Positions 7,663-14,711 of a stretch of 64,000 bases of DNA are shown here, one piece after another. Under the pieces are notes generated by a model. It saw nothing but the letters and a program-made list of their open reading frames with translations. It searched no databases and was not told the origin of the DNA. Where the stretch lies: positions 1-64,000 of the forward strand of contig NZ_JAFELM010000039.1 of NCBI RefSeq assembly GCF_016890225.1, given 5' to 3'. Origin of the DNA: Bacillus suaedaesalsae. Its GTDB lineage: Bacteria > Bacillota > Bacilli > Bacillales > SA4. Position numbers and translations under genes: made by a program. Position 1 is the stretch's first letter, and every line of letters starts with the position of its first letter.

Positions 7663-9156
7663 TTACACCTCCTTGATCAATCCTTGTTCCATGGCGAGCT
7701 TATTCATTTTCTCAATTTGTACTTTCGCTGCTTCCATCGCGCTTGTTTTTCCAAAGTGAAAAAAGATAGTTTCTCCAGCTGGAAACTTTGCGCTTCTTCC
7801 TACTCTACCCGAGATTTGAACGAGTGCACTTTCCGTAAATACATGATCATCTGCACCGAATACTGCAACATCAGTATTTGGGACTGTTACACCTCGTTCT
7901 AAAATTGTCGTGGTTACAAGTATTGGAATCTCCCCTTTTCTGAAGCGCGACACCTTTTCTTTTCGTAATGGGTCTTGGGAATGTACAGTTTCTATTTCGG
8001 GATGGATTTCTTCTAATAGAGGAATTAAGGATTCGAGTAATTCTATAGAAGGAACAAATAAGAAGGATTGTTTATCTTGAGAAAGTTTCTCGCGGAACCA
8101 AGCTTTGATTGGAGTAGGAATTTTCTTTTTTGCTAATTGTTTTTTCCAATTGCCACACCATTTAAAGGCAGGCACTGGTAATGGATGGCCGTGATATCGG
8201 GCTGGAATCTTTACACATTGAAGCTTTCCTCTTTCGACTTCCTTTTGCCATTGTTTATTCGGTGTTGCTGTTAAGTAGATCGTTGTACACATAGCCTTTT
8301 TAGCTGTGCGAACAGCCCGCTGAAGCATCTCATCATATGAGTATGGGTATGCATCTACTTCATCAATAATCATCACATCAAATGCCTTTTCGAACCGCAA
8401 CAACTGATGTGTCGTTGCAAGCGTCAACGGTTTCAGTTCTCTGTTATCTTCACTGCCACCATACAGAGCAGTCATTTCTATGTCAGGAAACACTTGTTTT
8501 ATTCTCGGGGCTAATTCAATTACTACATCCGTCCTTGGTGTGGCAATGCAGATGTACTTCCCGCTCTTCAAGGCAGTACATATCCCTTCAAAAAGCACCT
8601 CTGTCTTTCCAGCGCCACACACCGCCCAAACAAGCAAGTGCTCAGACTGTGTTTCTATTGCTTTAACCACTTGATTAGAAGCCAACGACTGTCCTTCCGA
8701 CAACACCCCATCCCACACTAAAGGATCATTGTACTGAAAAGGAACAAAGGAACCTGCCCAAGAAACCAATGGCGTACACTCTGAAACACGTCCCATCGTG
8801 ACACATTTTCTGCAATACCGGCATGCCTTAAAACATCTTGCACAAGAAAATGAGCCCATCAACTTAGGGTCTTTGTTTCCACAGCGGCCACAAACATATA
8901 AGCCTTTGTTTAACGTAACACCTGATTCGTACCGTACGTATCCATTCTCAAAATGCTCATGCATGATTTCTAATTCGAAAGGAATCTCATCAAGAAGAAG
9001 TTTTCTACCTTGAAGATATTGTTGAAGGTCTAACGAAGGTTGATACGTTGAATTGATTGGGAGTTGTGGAATGTTGATTTCATTAATTCTAAATAAAGAT
9101 GGGCCAATGCAATACTTAACAGGGACAATCGTATCTTTATAATTGAAGAAAAGCAT
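7663..9156 (-). CDS. comFA: ATP-dependent DNA translocase/helicase ComFA
   Basis: 497 aa. An N-terminal four-Cys zinc region (CGRCG, CARC, CRYCRKC) precedes a superfamily 2 helicase core: Walker A WAVCGAGKTEV, Walker B IIDEVDAYPY (DEVD), TATPN motif III and the C-terminal QISGRVGRSAKFP motif VI. It powers import of single-stranded DNA through the competence channel. GGGGG precedes the ATG and overlaps the stop of the small upstream ORF. Confidence 0.96.
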   Translation of the reverse strand: MLFFNYKDTIVPVKYCIGPSLFRINEINIPQLPINSTYQPSLDLQQYLQGRKLLLDEIPFELEIMHEHFENGYVRYESGVTLNKGLYVCGRCGNKDPKLMGSFSCARCFKACRYCRKCVTMGRVSECTPLVSWAGSFVPFQYNDPLVWDGVLSEGQSLASNQVVKAIETQSEHLLVWAVCGAGKTEVLFEGICTALKSGKYICIATPRTDVVIELAPRIKQVFPDIEMTALYGGSEDNRELKPLTLATTHQLLRFEKAFDVMIIDEVDAYPYSYDEMLQRAVRTAKKAMCTTIYLTATPNKQWQKEVERGKLQCVKIPARYHGHPLPVPAFKWCGNWKKQLAKKKIPTPIKAWFREKLSQDKQSFLFVPSIELLESLIPLLEEIHPEIETVHSQDPLRKEKVSRFRKGEIPILVTTTILERGVTVPNTDVAVFGADDHVFTESALVQISGRVGRSAKFPAGETIFFHFGKTSAMEAAKVQIEKMNKLAMEQGLIKEV

Positions 9157-9169
9157 GTAAACCCCCTAC

Positions 9170-9331
9170 CTAATCTATAGTTTTTGCACTTGTGTCACTA
9201 GTTTTTCCACATTCACCTGGCCTATCCCTTCGGTCAAAGATATCCTCTAACCTATCAAAGCGCCTCTCCATATAACAGTGCAAGTCTTGAAGTTTCTTTA
9301 TCAACAAATCCAATTTCTCATCAACTGTCAT
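9170..9331 (-). CDS. Small hypothetical protein upstream of comFA (53 aa)
   Basis: Starts MTVDEKLDLLIKKLQDLHCY and continues with an acidic/basic helix rich in R, D and E, ending KTSDTSAKTID. An excellent site GGAGGTG lies 7 bases before the ATG, and the stop overlaps the region carrying the comFA ribosome binding site, so translational coupling is likely. The N-terminal half could form a short coiled coil. No family recognised. The codon pattern and ribosome binding site make it more convincing than a chance ORF. Confidence 0.65.
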   Translation of the reverse strand: MTVDEKLDLLIKKLQDLHCYMERRFDRLEDIFDRRDRPGECGKTSDTSAKTID

Positions 9332-9667
9332 TATTCACACCTCCAGTTTTTTATCCGTATTTTACCACAACCAATAAATAAAAAAACAATCGTAAAAATT
9401 AAAATTTAGTGGTTTAAACACCTTCGAAATCGGGGTATAGAAATACCAACAGGGGGAGTTAAGAAAGGTTATTTTCGCCAACAGATGAGAAACTCTAATG
9501 GTTGCACGTCATTAATAAAGTAAGAATTGCTAAAAAACAATGTTTACGAAAAGAGCCTTAAGTAAAGACGCTTCACGAATCTTCACAAATTCCCTATTAG
9601 GCAAAAAATCGTCCTCCTTTCACATAAATAGCGCCCTACATATGTAGAGCGCCTAATTAGTTTTATT
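9332..9667. other. Intergenic region between the comF unit and degV
   Basis: 336 bases without a convincing gene. It contains the degV terminator (about 9630-9653) and presumably the comF promoter. AT-rich stretches near 9380-9410 could hold ComK boxes (AAAA-N5-TTTT), but I could not fix a clean pair. GGGGGAG at 9452 is not followed by a usable ORF. Confidence 0.5.
9630..9653 (-). terminator. Terminator of degV
   Basis: Minus-strand GCGCTCTACATATGTAGGGCGC forms a near-perfect stem followed by TATTTAT. It lies 15 bases beyond the degV stop. Confidence 0.7.
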
Positions 9668-10513
9668 TTACTTTTGATACCAGCCCAAACCAAGTGATCC
9701 TTCGCCTAAGTGTGTTCCAATGACTGGACCGAAGTAACTGATGATTACTTCGACATTAGGAAATTCACTTTCAATACTTTGTTTTAACTGTTCTGCGTCT
9801 TCATGGCGATTAGCATGAATGACTGTTGCTTGAATTGGCATTCCTTTTTCTGCATCTTCTTTTAACAATTCAACTAAACGATTTACCGCTTTCTTACGAG
9901 TACGAATTTTTTCAAATGGGACAATCTTCTTATCCACAAAGTGAAGCAAAGGTTTTACCTGTAGCAAACTTCCGACGAAAGCTTGAGCACTGCTTAATCG
10001 CCCACCACGTTGCAAATGAGATAAATCATCGACCATAAAGTAGGCACGCATAGATTGCTTCATTTCGTTAAGTCGATCCATAATTTCGTTTGCAGCTTTT
10101 CCCTCAAGTGCTAACTTAGCTGCTTCTAACGCATAAAAACCTTGAACCATGCAGCTAATTTCCGAATCATATGCATGCACCTGAATGTGATCAACCATAT
10201 TCCCCGCTGTAACCGCACCTTGGAATGTACCGCTAATTCCACTTGATAAATGGACACAAATCACTGCATCATACTCATTTGATAGTTTTTCGAATAGTTC
10301 AACATACTCTCCAATTGCAGGCTGAGAGGTTTTCGGCAACTCTTGATGGCTTTCACGTACTTGCTCGTAAAAATCTCCTGCAGATAACTCGATCTCCTCA
10401 CGATACGATTCATCTCCAAACACAACATTTAGAGGAATCATATGAATGTTCCATTTCTCGCGCAGTTCCTTAGGTATGTAAGCTGTACTATCTGTAACAA
10501 CAGCAGTTTTCAT
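9668..10513 (-). CDS. degV: DegV-family fatty-acid-binding protein
   Basis: 281 aa with the two-domain DegV fold: N-terminal VTDSTAYIP, then LPKTSQPAIGEY, the HLSSGISGTFQGA motif and the RGGRLSSAQAF loop, all of which contact the fatty acid. Such proteins deliver exogenous fatty acids to the FakA kinase. AAGGAAGG precedes the ATG. It is monocistronic and ends in its own hairpin. Confidence 0.95.
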   Translation of the reverse strand: MKTAVVTDSTAYIPKELREKWNIHMIPLNVVFGDESYREEIELSAGDFYEQVRESHQELPKTSQPAIGEYVELFEKLSNEYDAVICVHLSSGISGTFQGAVTAGNMVDHIQVHAYDSEISCMVQGFYALEAAKLALEGKAANEIMDRLNEMKQSMRAYFMVDDLSHLQRGGRLSSAQAFVGSLLQVKPLLHFVDKKIVPFEKIRTRKKAVNRLVELLKEDAEKGMPIQATVIHANRHEDAEQLKQSIESEFPNVEVIISYFGPVIGTHLGEGSLGLGWYQK

Positions 10514-10940
10514 AGGTATGTACCTTCCTTATATAAAAATACTTACAAAGTCATTATATTTGTCACTTGACATCTTCTAATACCATATTACATGAAAACG
10601 GTATAGATTGCATTACTTCGAAACCATATATTTCGAAGTGATTTAACTTTTTGTGTGACTTTTAAACATAATTCAATCGACAATTTATATGAATTTTGAG
10701 ATTATTCTACAATTAAAACAACGTAGATTAATGAAATAAGCAGCTTTGACATATTAAACTTTCATTTTCTGCCACATCTCCGAATACAATGTAAAAATTT
10801 GGTGTACCTTTCTATAATCACCTCGACAGTATTCGGCAGAAGAAATAATTTCCATATTTTATAATCTAGTAGTACTAAAGTTATAGAGTTTTAGTCAGAA
10901 AGTTGTAAGAACAGCATGCATGTCACATTCTGATCAGATA
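10514..10940. other. Long regulatory spacer between degV and sinI, with two inverted repeats
   Basis: No gene was found. It holds a perfect 9-bp stem-loop ACTTCGAAA-N7-TTTCGAAGT (10615-10639). There is also a longer imperfect repeat: TTCTGCC and CGAATAC near 10768-10790 match GTATTCGGCAGAA at about 10829-10841. TATAAT at about 10859 could be the -10 of the sinI transcript, but no convincing -35 was found. The spacer ends in the riboswitch aptamer. Confidence 0.5.
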
Positions 10941-11024
10941 AAGGCAAACTTATTGAAAAATAAGGACGCAAAGTCACAGGTCTAAGGTTGGATGTTTATT
11001 TCAATGATGACGGCTGGTCTGCCT
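10941..11024 (+). ncRNA. Cyclic-di-GMP-I (GEMM) riboswitch upstream of sinI
   Basis: The aptamer follows the class I consensus step by step: AGGCAAAC, then a CUUAUU-GAAA-AAUAAG tetraloop hairpin, GGACGCAAAG, the receptor side ending GGUCUAAGG, then a third helix and the closing GGCUGGUCUGCCU, which pairs AGGCA with UGCCU. A short hairpin AAATACT-ATG-AGTATTT follows at 11026-11042, immediately before AGGAGGG and the sinI ATG. There is no U-tract, so translational control at the Shine-Dalgarno seems more likely than a terminator, but whether c-di-GMP turns sinI on or off cannot be read directly. Confidence 0.93.
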
Positions 11025-11055
11025 GAAATACTATGAGTATTTTAGGAGGGTATCG

Positions 11056-11181
11056 ATGAACAATGTATCAATGAAGGCAGAAAGTCTTGATCAAGATTGG
11101 GTGGACTTAATTTTAGCGGCGTTAGAAATGGGAATGAGTGTACAGGAGATTAGAGAATTCCTACATACTTCTCAAAGTTAA
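11056..11181 (+). CDS. sinI: SinI-type antirepressor (41 aa)
   Basis: The peptide contains the SinI core SLDQDWVDLILAALEMGMS followed by VQEIREFLH, aligning with B. subtilis LDQEWVELM...EEIRKYL. This helix-hook binds SinR in place of its own tetramerisation helices and so frees SinR-repressed matrix genes. AGGAGGG precedes the ATG by 5 bases. It lies 31 bases after the c-di-GMP aptamer and 86 bases before sinR, the same order as in B. subtilis, where the riboswitch is not found. Confidence 0.9.
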   Translation: MNNVSMKAESLDQDWVDLILAALEMGMSVQEIREFLHTSQS

Positions 11182-11203
11182 TGGAATTTATTTGACGATT
11201 AAC

Positions 11204-11219
11204 GTTCTTAAAATGGAAC
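11204..11219 (+). promoter_or_regulatory. Probable SinR operator upstream of sinR
   Basis: GTTCTTAAAATGGAAC is a GTTC-N8-GAAC palindrome of the same form as those at 15988 and 16563. It contains the GTTCTT half-site typical of SinR boxes (GTTCTYT). Its place just upstream of the sinR -10 suggests autoregulation. Confidence 0.55.
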
Positions 11220-11225
11220 AGCTCT

Positions 11226-11253
11226 TTCGTTATATGATATAATTAATAACGAA
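11226..11253 (+). repeat. Inverted repeat spanning the sinR -10 and ribosome binding region
   Basis: TTCGTTAT-N12-ATAACGAA, a perfect 8-bp repeat whose loop contains TATAAT (11238-11243) and whose right arm runs into GAAGGAGGG. It may be an operator over the promoter or an RNA hairpin near the ribosome binding site. Confidence 0.5.
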
Positions 11254-11267
11254 GGAGGGTGACTACA

Positions 11268-11597
11268 ATGATTGGTCAACGAATTAAAGAATACCGACTA
11301 GAGAAAAAAATGTCTTTATCTGAGTTAGCAGAAAGGGCAGGCATCGCTAAATCTTACTTAAGCTCTATTGAACGCAATCTCCAATCGAATCCTTCTATTC
11401 AATTTTTAGAAAAGGTATCAGCTGTACTAAATGTACCTGTCAATATACTCATTAATGGTGAAGACGAGGCTACTCCAACAAAGGATTTAGATTCTGATTG
11501 GGCAAACCTTGTGAAAGAAGCCATGAATTCCGGGATTTCTAAAGAACAATTTAAAGAGTTTCTTGAATTTAATAAATGGAAAAACAAACAAAGTTAA
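11268..11597 (+). CDS. sinR: Biofilm master repressor SinR
   Basis: 109 aa and strongly similar to B. subtilis SinR along its whole length. The HTH is MIGQRIKEYRLEKKMSLSEL followed by AGIAKSYLSSIERN. The C-terminal SinI-like dimerisation region is LDSDWANLVKEAMNSG...EQFKEFLEFNKW. It represses matrix genes such as tapA-sipW-tasA and is antagonised by SinI. The ATG at 11268 has AAGGAGGG at suitable spacing; an upstream GTG overlaps that site. Confidence 0.97.
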   Translation: MIGQRIKEYRLEKKMSLSELAERAGIAKSYLSSIERNLQSNPSIQFLEKVSAVLNVPVNILINGEDEATPTKDLDSDWANLVKEAMNSGISKEQFKEFLEFNKWKNKQS

Positions 11598-11625
11598 GCG
11601 TCCCGAATACGGAACGCTTTTTTAC
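11596..11625 (+). terminator. sinR terminator (overlaps the convergent gene end)
   Basis: Hairpin AGCGTCCCG/CGGAACGCT followed by TTTTTT. It overlaps the stop codon region of the small minus-strand gene and so may serve both directions. Confidence 0.85.
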
Positions 11626-11801
11626 GTAAAACTTACTGTACGTTTGGCTTTTGCTTTTATAAAAGGATTCACGATATGTTTTTCTGCCTCTTGTTTTTTA
11701 ATGTAGGAAATATCTTTGTTACATGTCGGACATAGCCAAACTCCATACTCACTACTGCTATAGGATGGTCTCATACATCGATCACATATTTTCTTGTACA
11801 T
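11622..11801 (-). CDS. Small zinc-ribbon protein (59 aa)
   Basis: MYKKICDRCMRPSYSS start, with CDRC and CPTC pairs 16 residues apart making one treble-clef or ribbon zinc site, then a basic tail (KAKAKRTV). GGGGGA lies 8 bases before the ATG. It is convergent with sinR and divergent from the sortase gene. The family is not recognised with confidence; a small nucleic-acid-binding or protein-binding zinc module is the likely shape. Confidence 0.75.
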   Translation of the reverse strand: MYKKICDRCMRPSYSSSEYGVWLCPTCNKDISYIKKQEAEKHIVNPFIKAKAKRTVSFT

Positions 11802-11909
11802 AATTTATCCCCCTAACATGTATTAGCTTATTTACACTTTATTGAACAAAATAGTAAAACAGAACAGATCTTTTATAATTGAAGGAATTAATTACGAAGG
11901 AAGTGGACA

Positions 11910-12494
11910 ATGTTACGAGTATTTACGGTGTTATTCATTGTTACGGGTCTTGGAGCAATTGGTTATGGTGGATATCAATTATTGAAAACAGAGCTTTCCG
12001 TTCAAAACAATTTAGAGGAAGCAAAAGAAGTAATTAGCCAAAAACAGGCTAGCAAAAAACCTACTGAAAAGGATATTCAGTCATTCTCACCTCAAGAAGG
12101 AGATGTTGTCGGCATTCTCTTCATTCCAAGAATCGGAATCGAAACGCCGATCGTTGAAGGAACAGACCCAGACGAATTAGAAAAAGGTGTTGGACATTTC
12201 GCTACTAGTGCATATCCTAGACAAAATGATCAAGTTGTATTATCTGGTCATCGGGACACCGTTTTTCGTAAAATGAAGGATATTGAAATTGGAGATATCA
12301 TTACTGTAAAGCTGCCTCATGGAGATTTCTCCTACAAGATCGCTCATACACAAGTAGTAGGGGCAGATGACAGAACGATCATTAAATCCACAGCCCCGAA
12401 TGAGGAGTTACTGTTAACGACGTGTTATCCGTTTAACTTTGTCGGCAATGCACCAGATCGGTTTGTCGTGACTGCTTATCCAATCAATGAATAA
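11910..12494 (+). CDS. srtD: Class D sortase
   Basis: 194 aa with an N-terminal membrane anchor (about residues 3-25) and an exported catalytic domain. The catalytic triad is visible as SGHRDTVF (His), TTCYPF (Cys) and DRFVV (Arg). The TTCYPFN...GNAPDR layout fits class D, whose usual substrate motif is LPXTA. GAAGGAAG precedes the ATG. The only protein with such a motif in view is the convergent neighbour at 12544-13122, whose C-terminus carries LPDTA. Confidence 0.93.
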   Translation: MLRVFTVLFIVTGLGAIGYGGYQLLKTELSVQNNLEEAKEVISQKQASKKPTEKDIQSFSPQEGDVVGILFIPRIGIETPIVEGTDPDELEKGVGHFATSAYPRQNDQVVLSGHRDTVFRKMKDIEIGDIITVKLPHGDFSYKIAHTQVVGADDRTIIKSTAPNEELLLTTCYPFNFVGNAPDRFVVTAYPINE

Positions 12495-12502
12495 ATAAAA
12501 AA

Positions 12503-12543
12503 TAGACCTTTGATTATCATCTTTTCATCCAATCAAAGGTCTA
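12503..12543. terminator. Bidirectional terminator between srtD and the LPDTA gene
   Basis: TAGACCTTTGATT...AATCAAAGGTCTA, a perfect 13-bp stem with a 15-base loop, filling the gap between two convergent genes. Confidence 0.85.
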
Positions 12544-13122
12544 CTAATCTTTTTGTCTGACTCTTTTATAAGAAAGTCCTAATATGGTTCCAGTTGCGAG
12601 TAAACATGCACCGATTAATAACCAATTGAACGTGTTAGTTGCGGTATCGGGTAACATTACACCAACCGGCACATCGCCTTCCACATATAAGTAAATTTGA
12701 AAATCACATGTTAATCCCTGATACTCATTTCCCAGTTCCATTGGAATTGTTACATGAAATGTCAGGGTTTCTTTTTGTTTACTTTCTAGCAATCTAGGTG
12801 CTAGCTTTGAAAAATTGTATAATTTCCCTTCATAAATAATTCCTTTGGAATCCTTTACAGTAAGATCTAACTGTTTATAGAAGATTTCTGATCCTGATAG
12901 ATACTTACTTGTTGTTAAGTAATTAAAACTATTTTTCCCGTTGTTACTGATTGTTAAGTTACGAGTAACAGAATCACCTGGTTTCATGTTAGTCAAGTCA
13001 AATAATACTTTATGTGGTTCGGTTGCTAGATCAACCTGTGGTATATTGGTGTTTGTCTCACCTAACACCGAAAGCGGTTTAACTAGAAAAAGAAGTATTA
13101 ATAACAAAGTCATAATTCTCAT
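12544..13122 (-). CDS. Sortase-anchored TasA-like surface protein (LPDTA)
   Basis: 192 aa. A signal peptide (about 1-21, ending LGE) is followed by a beta domain whose start, DLTNMKPGDSVTRNLTISNNG, closely parallels TasA (DLSNMKPGDNVQR...LNNKG). The C-terminus is a complete cell-wall sorting signal: LPDTA at about residue 156, a hydrophobic segment, then SYKRVRQKD. LPXTA is the class D sortase motif, and srtD is the next gene. It is last in the tapA-sipW-tasA operon, after a strong hairpin. Inference: it is linked to peptidoglycan and tethers or seeds TasA fibres. Confidence 0.88.
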   Translation of the reverse strand: MRIMTLLLILLFLVKPLSVLGETNTNIPQVDLATEPHKVLFDLTNMKPGDSVTRNLTISNNGKNSFNYLTTSKYLSGSEIFYKQLDLTVKDSKGIIYEGKLYNFSKLAPRLLESKQKETLTFHVTIPMELGNEYQGLTCDFQIYLYVEGDVPVGVMLPDTATNTFNWLLIGACLLATGTILGLSYKRVRQKD

Positions 13123-13152
13123 AAATTGAGTGCCCCTTTAAATCAATCTAAG

Positions 13153-13179
13153 AGAAAAGGTGGGATACCCACCTTTTCT
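13153..13179 (-). terminator. Perfect hairpin between tasA and the LPDTA gene
   Basis: AGAAAAGGTGGG-TAT-CCCACCTTTTCT on the minus strand, a 12-bp perfect stem with a 3-base loop, without a long U-tract. It should stop or slow most transcripts after tasA or stabilise the upstream mRNA, so the anchor protein would be made in smaller amounts than TasA. Confidence 0.7.
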
Positions 13180-13192
13180 AGTTACCTATTGA

Positions 13193-14029
13193 TTAGTCAT
13201 TAACTTCATCATTTTCATATTTTCCATCACCAGTAGTTCTTGGGTTAGGCATTGAATTTCCATCTGCAGAACCTTGAACACCGTTATTTACAGCACCATT
13301 ACCATGGCTAGTATCAACATGTACGCCATCCCATTGAGTTGCTTCTAGGTTAAAGAAGAAGTCAATTTTGTCACCTTGATATTTGTTTTGAACGTAAGTA
13401 CCATCAGCATTTTTATTTGTTTTGTCATTCTTGAATGTGATTTGGATAAATACATCATCACTATCAGGAGGAGTTACAGGAATACCTCTCTTGGAAGCAT
13501 CTGCAACAACTAATGATGCTAGATTAATACGCCCATCTGCTCCTAGATAATCACTATGAACTTTACCAGAATAATTACCTGATACTAAATCCGCAAGAGT
13601 TAACTCCTGACCCGAGATAACAATGTTATTTCTTGGCTCCCACTTTGTTGATTCCCCATCTACTGATGCGAAATTAACGACAAATTGAGATAAAAACTCT
13701 AAGTCAGTATTCGTGCCACCATTTACAGCAGTAGTATCGTCAATAAAGTTTGCAGCTGTAGTATTTAGTAGTACTTCCTTAATCGCTAAAGTTCCCTTAT
13801 TGTTTAACTTAAAGATTCTTTGTACATTATCCCCAGGCTTCATGTTTGATAAATCAAAGCTAATTGGTTTAGAACCACTTCTACCAACTTCAAGATCTAA
13901 CGTACCAGCTGCAAAATGGTTGTTTACAGTTGCAGTATCGTTAAATGCTGCCCAAGTTCCCCCACCTACTAATGATAAACCTAGTGCTGCTGACGCTACT
14001 CCAAGACCTAATTTTTTCTTAATCGTCAT
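13193..14029 (-). CDS. tasA: Biofilm amyloid fibre protein TasA (camelysin family)
   Basis: 278 aa. The N-terminus MTIKKKLGLGVASAALGLSL runs into GGGTWAAFNDTATVNN, the usual SipW cleavage context. The TasA core DLSNMKPGDNVQRIFKLNNK follows, then ATAANF-like beta segments and a long acidic, glycine/asparagine-rich tail (from about 245) not typical of B. subtilis TasA. It is secreted and assembles into matrix fibres. GGGAGG precedes the ATG. The operon order tapA-sipW-tasA matches B. subtilis. Confidence 0.95.
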   Translation of the reverse strand: MTIKKKLGLGVASAALGLSLVGGGTWAAFNDTATVNNHFAAGTLDLEVGRSGSKPISFDLSNMKPGDNVQRIFKLNNKGTLAIKEVLLNTTAANFIDDTTAVNGGTNTDLEFLSQFVVNFASVDGESTKWEPRNNIVISGQELTLADLVSGNYSGKVHSDYLGADGRINLASLVVADASKRGIPVTPPDSDDVFIQITFKNDKTNKNADGTYVQNKYQGDKIDFFFNLEATQWDGVHVDTSHGNGAVNNGVQGSADGNSMPNPRTTGDGKYENDEVND

Positions 14030-14118
14030 GATTTGTTTCCTCCCGTTTTCTCCCTCTTACAGAGGTATGTAATTTTTTATTAGAACCCTTATGTTTTACA
14101 TAAGGAGATCAACCATAA

Positions 14119-14694
14119 TTAAGCTGTTTTTTCTGCTTGACTATCTGTTTTCTTAGGATCTAACTCTCTTAACGCACTCATGATACTTACTACCGAATAA
14201 GCTAGAAGCAAAACTCCTGGTATGATTAGTAGAATCGCTGTGCCTTTGCTTGATTTTGCAAAATCTATGAAATATCCAATGAATGGGATAGTGAAACCAG
14301 TATATTTACCAATTACATTTTGTGATAGAATTGGCTGACTATCTAAATCTTCGTTGTTATCGCCTTTCGTTTGAAACATTACTTGTTCTCCTTGTGCAAA
14401 TTTATCTGTAATTCTATGTGTAACAACATTTCCATCTGATTGAAGGAATGTGATAACATCATCCTTTTTCAACTTACTAGTATCATCCACAGGTTTTATC
14501 GCAATAATTGAACCTGTTTTAAATGTTGGCTCCATTGAACCAGAAAGTACTGTCTTTAACTCGTAACCAAATACCTTTGGTTCTCCACCGGATGCCTTTG
14601 ATGAGATTACTAGAAAAATCATAAAGATTAGTAGTACAAACAGGATTCCTGTCGTAACATTACTCGTAATTTTCAAGATCTTTTTTGCAGTCAT
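14119..14694 (-). CDS. sipW: Signal peptidase I SipW (ER type)
   Basis: 191 aa with an N-terminal transmembrane helix, the catalytic Ser in VLSGSMEPTF, and His rather than Lys as general base in VVTHRI, as in archaeal/ER peptidases. KGDNNEDLD is the box E equivalent. A second transmembrane helix lies near residue 155-175 (GTAILLIIPGVLLLAYSVV). It processes TasA and TapA. It sits between these two genes, 17 bases after the tapA stop. Confidence 0.96.
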   Translation of the reverse strand: MTAKKILKITSNVTTGILFVLLIFMIFLVISSKASGGEPKVFGYELKTVLSGSMEPTFKTGSIIAIKPVDDTSKLKKDDVITFLQSDGNVVTHRITDKFAQGEQVMFQTKGDNNEDLDSQPILSQNVIGKYTGFTIPFIGYFIDFAKSSKGTAILLIIPGVLLLAYSVVSIMSALRELDPKKTDSQAEKTA

Positions 14695-14711
14695 TTTATC
14701 ACCCTTATTAT

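Noticed and set aside
11026-11042. Intrinsic terminator as riboswitch platform
   Set aside because: The hairpin AAATACT/AGTATTT is AT-only with a 3-base loop and is followed by TAGGAGGG, not by a U-run; it was kept only as a possible translational element.
13713-14072. 119-codon ORF antisense to tasA
   Set aside because: Strictly opposite to the conserved tasA and sipW-operon frame, with no ribosome binding site.
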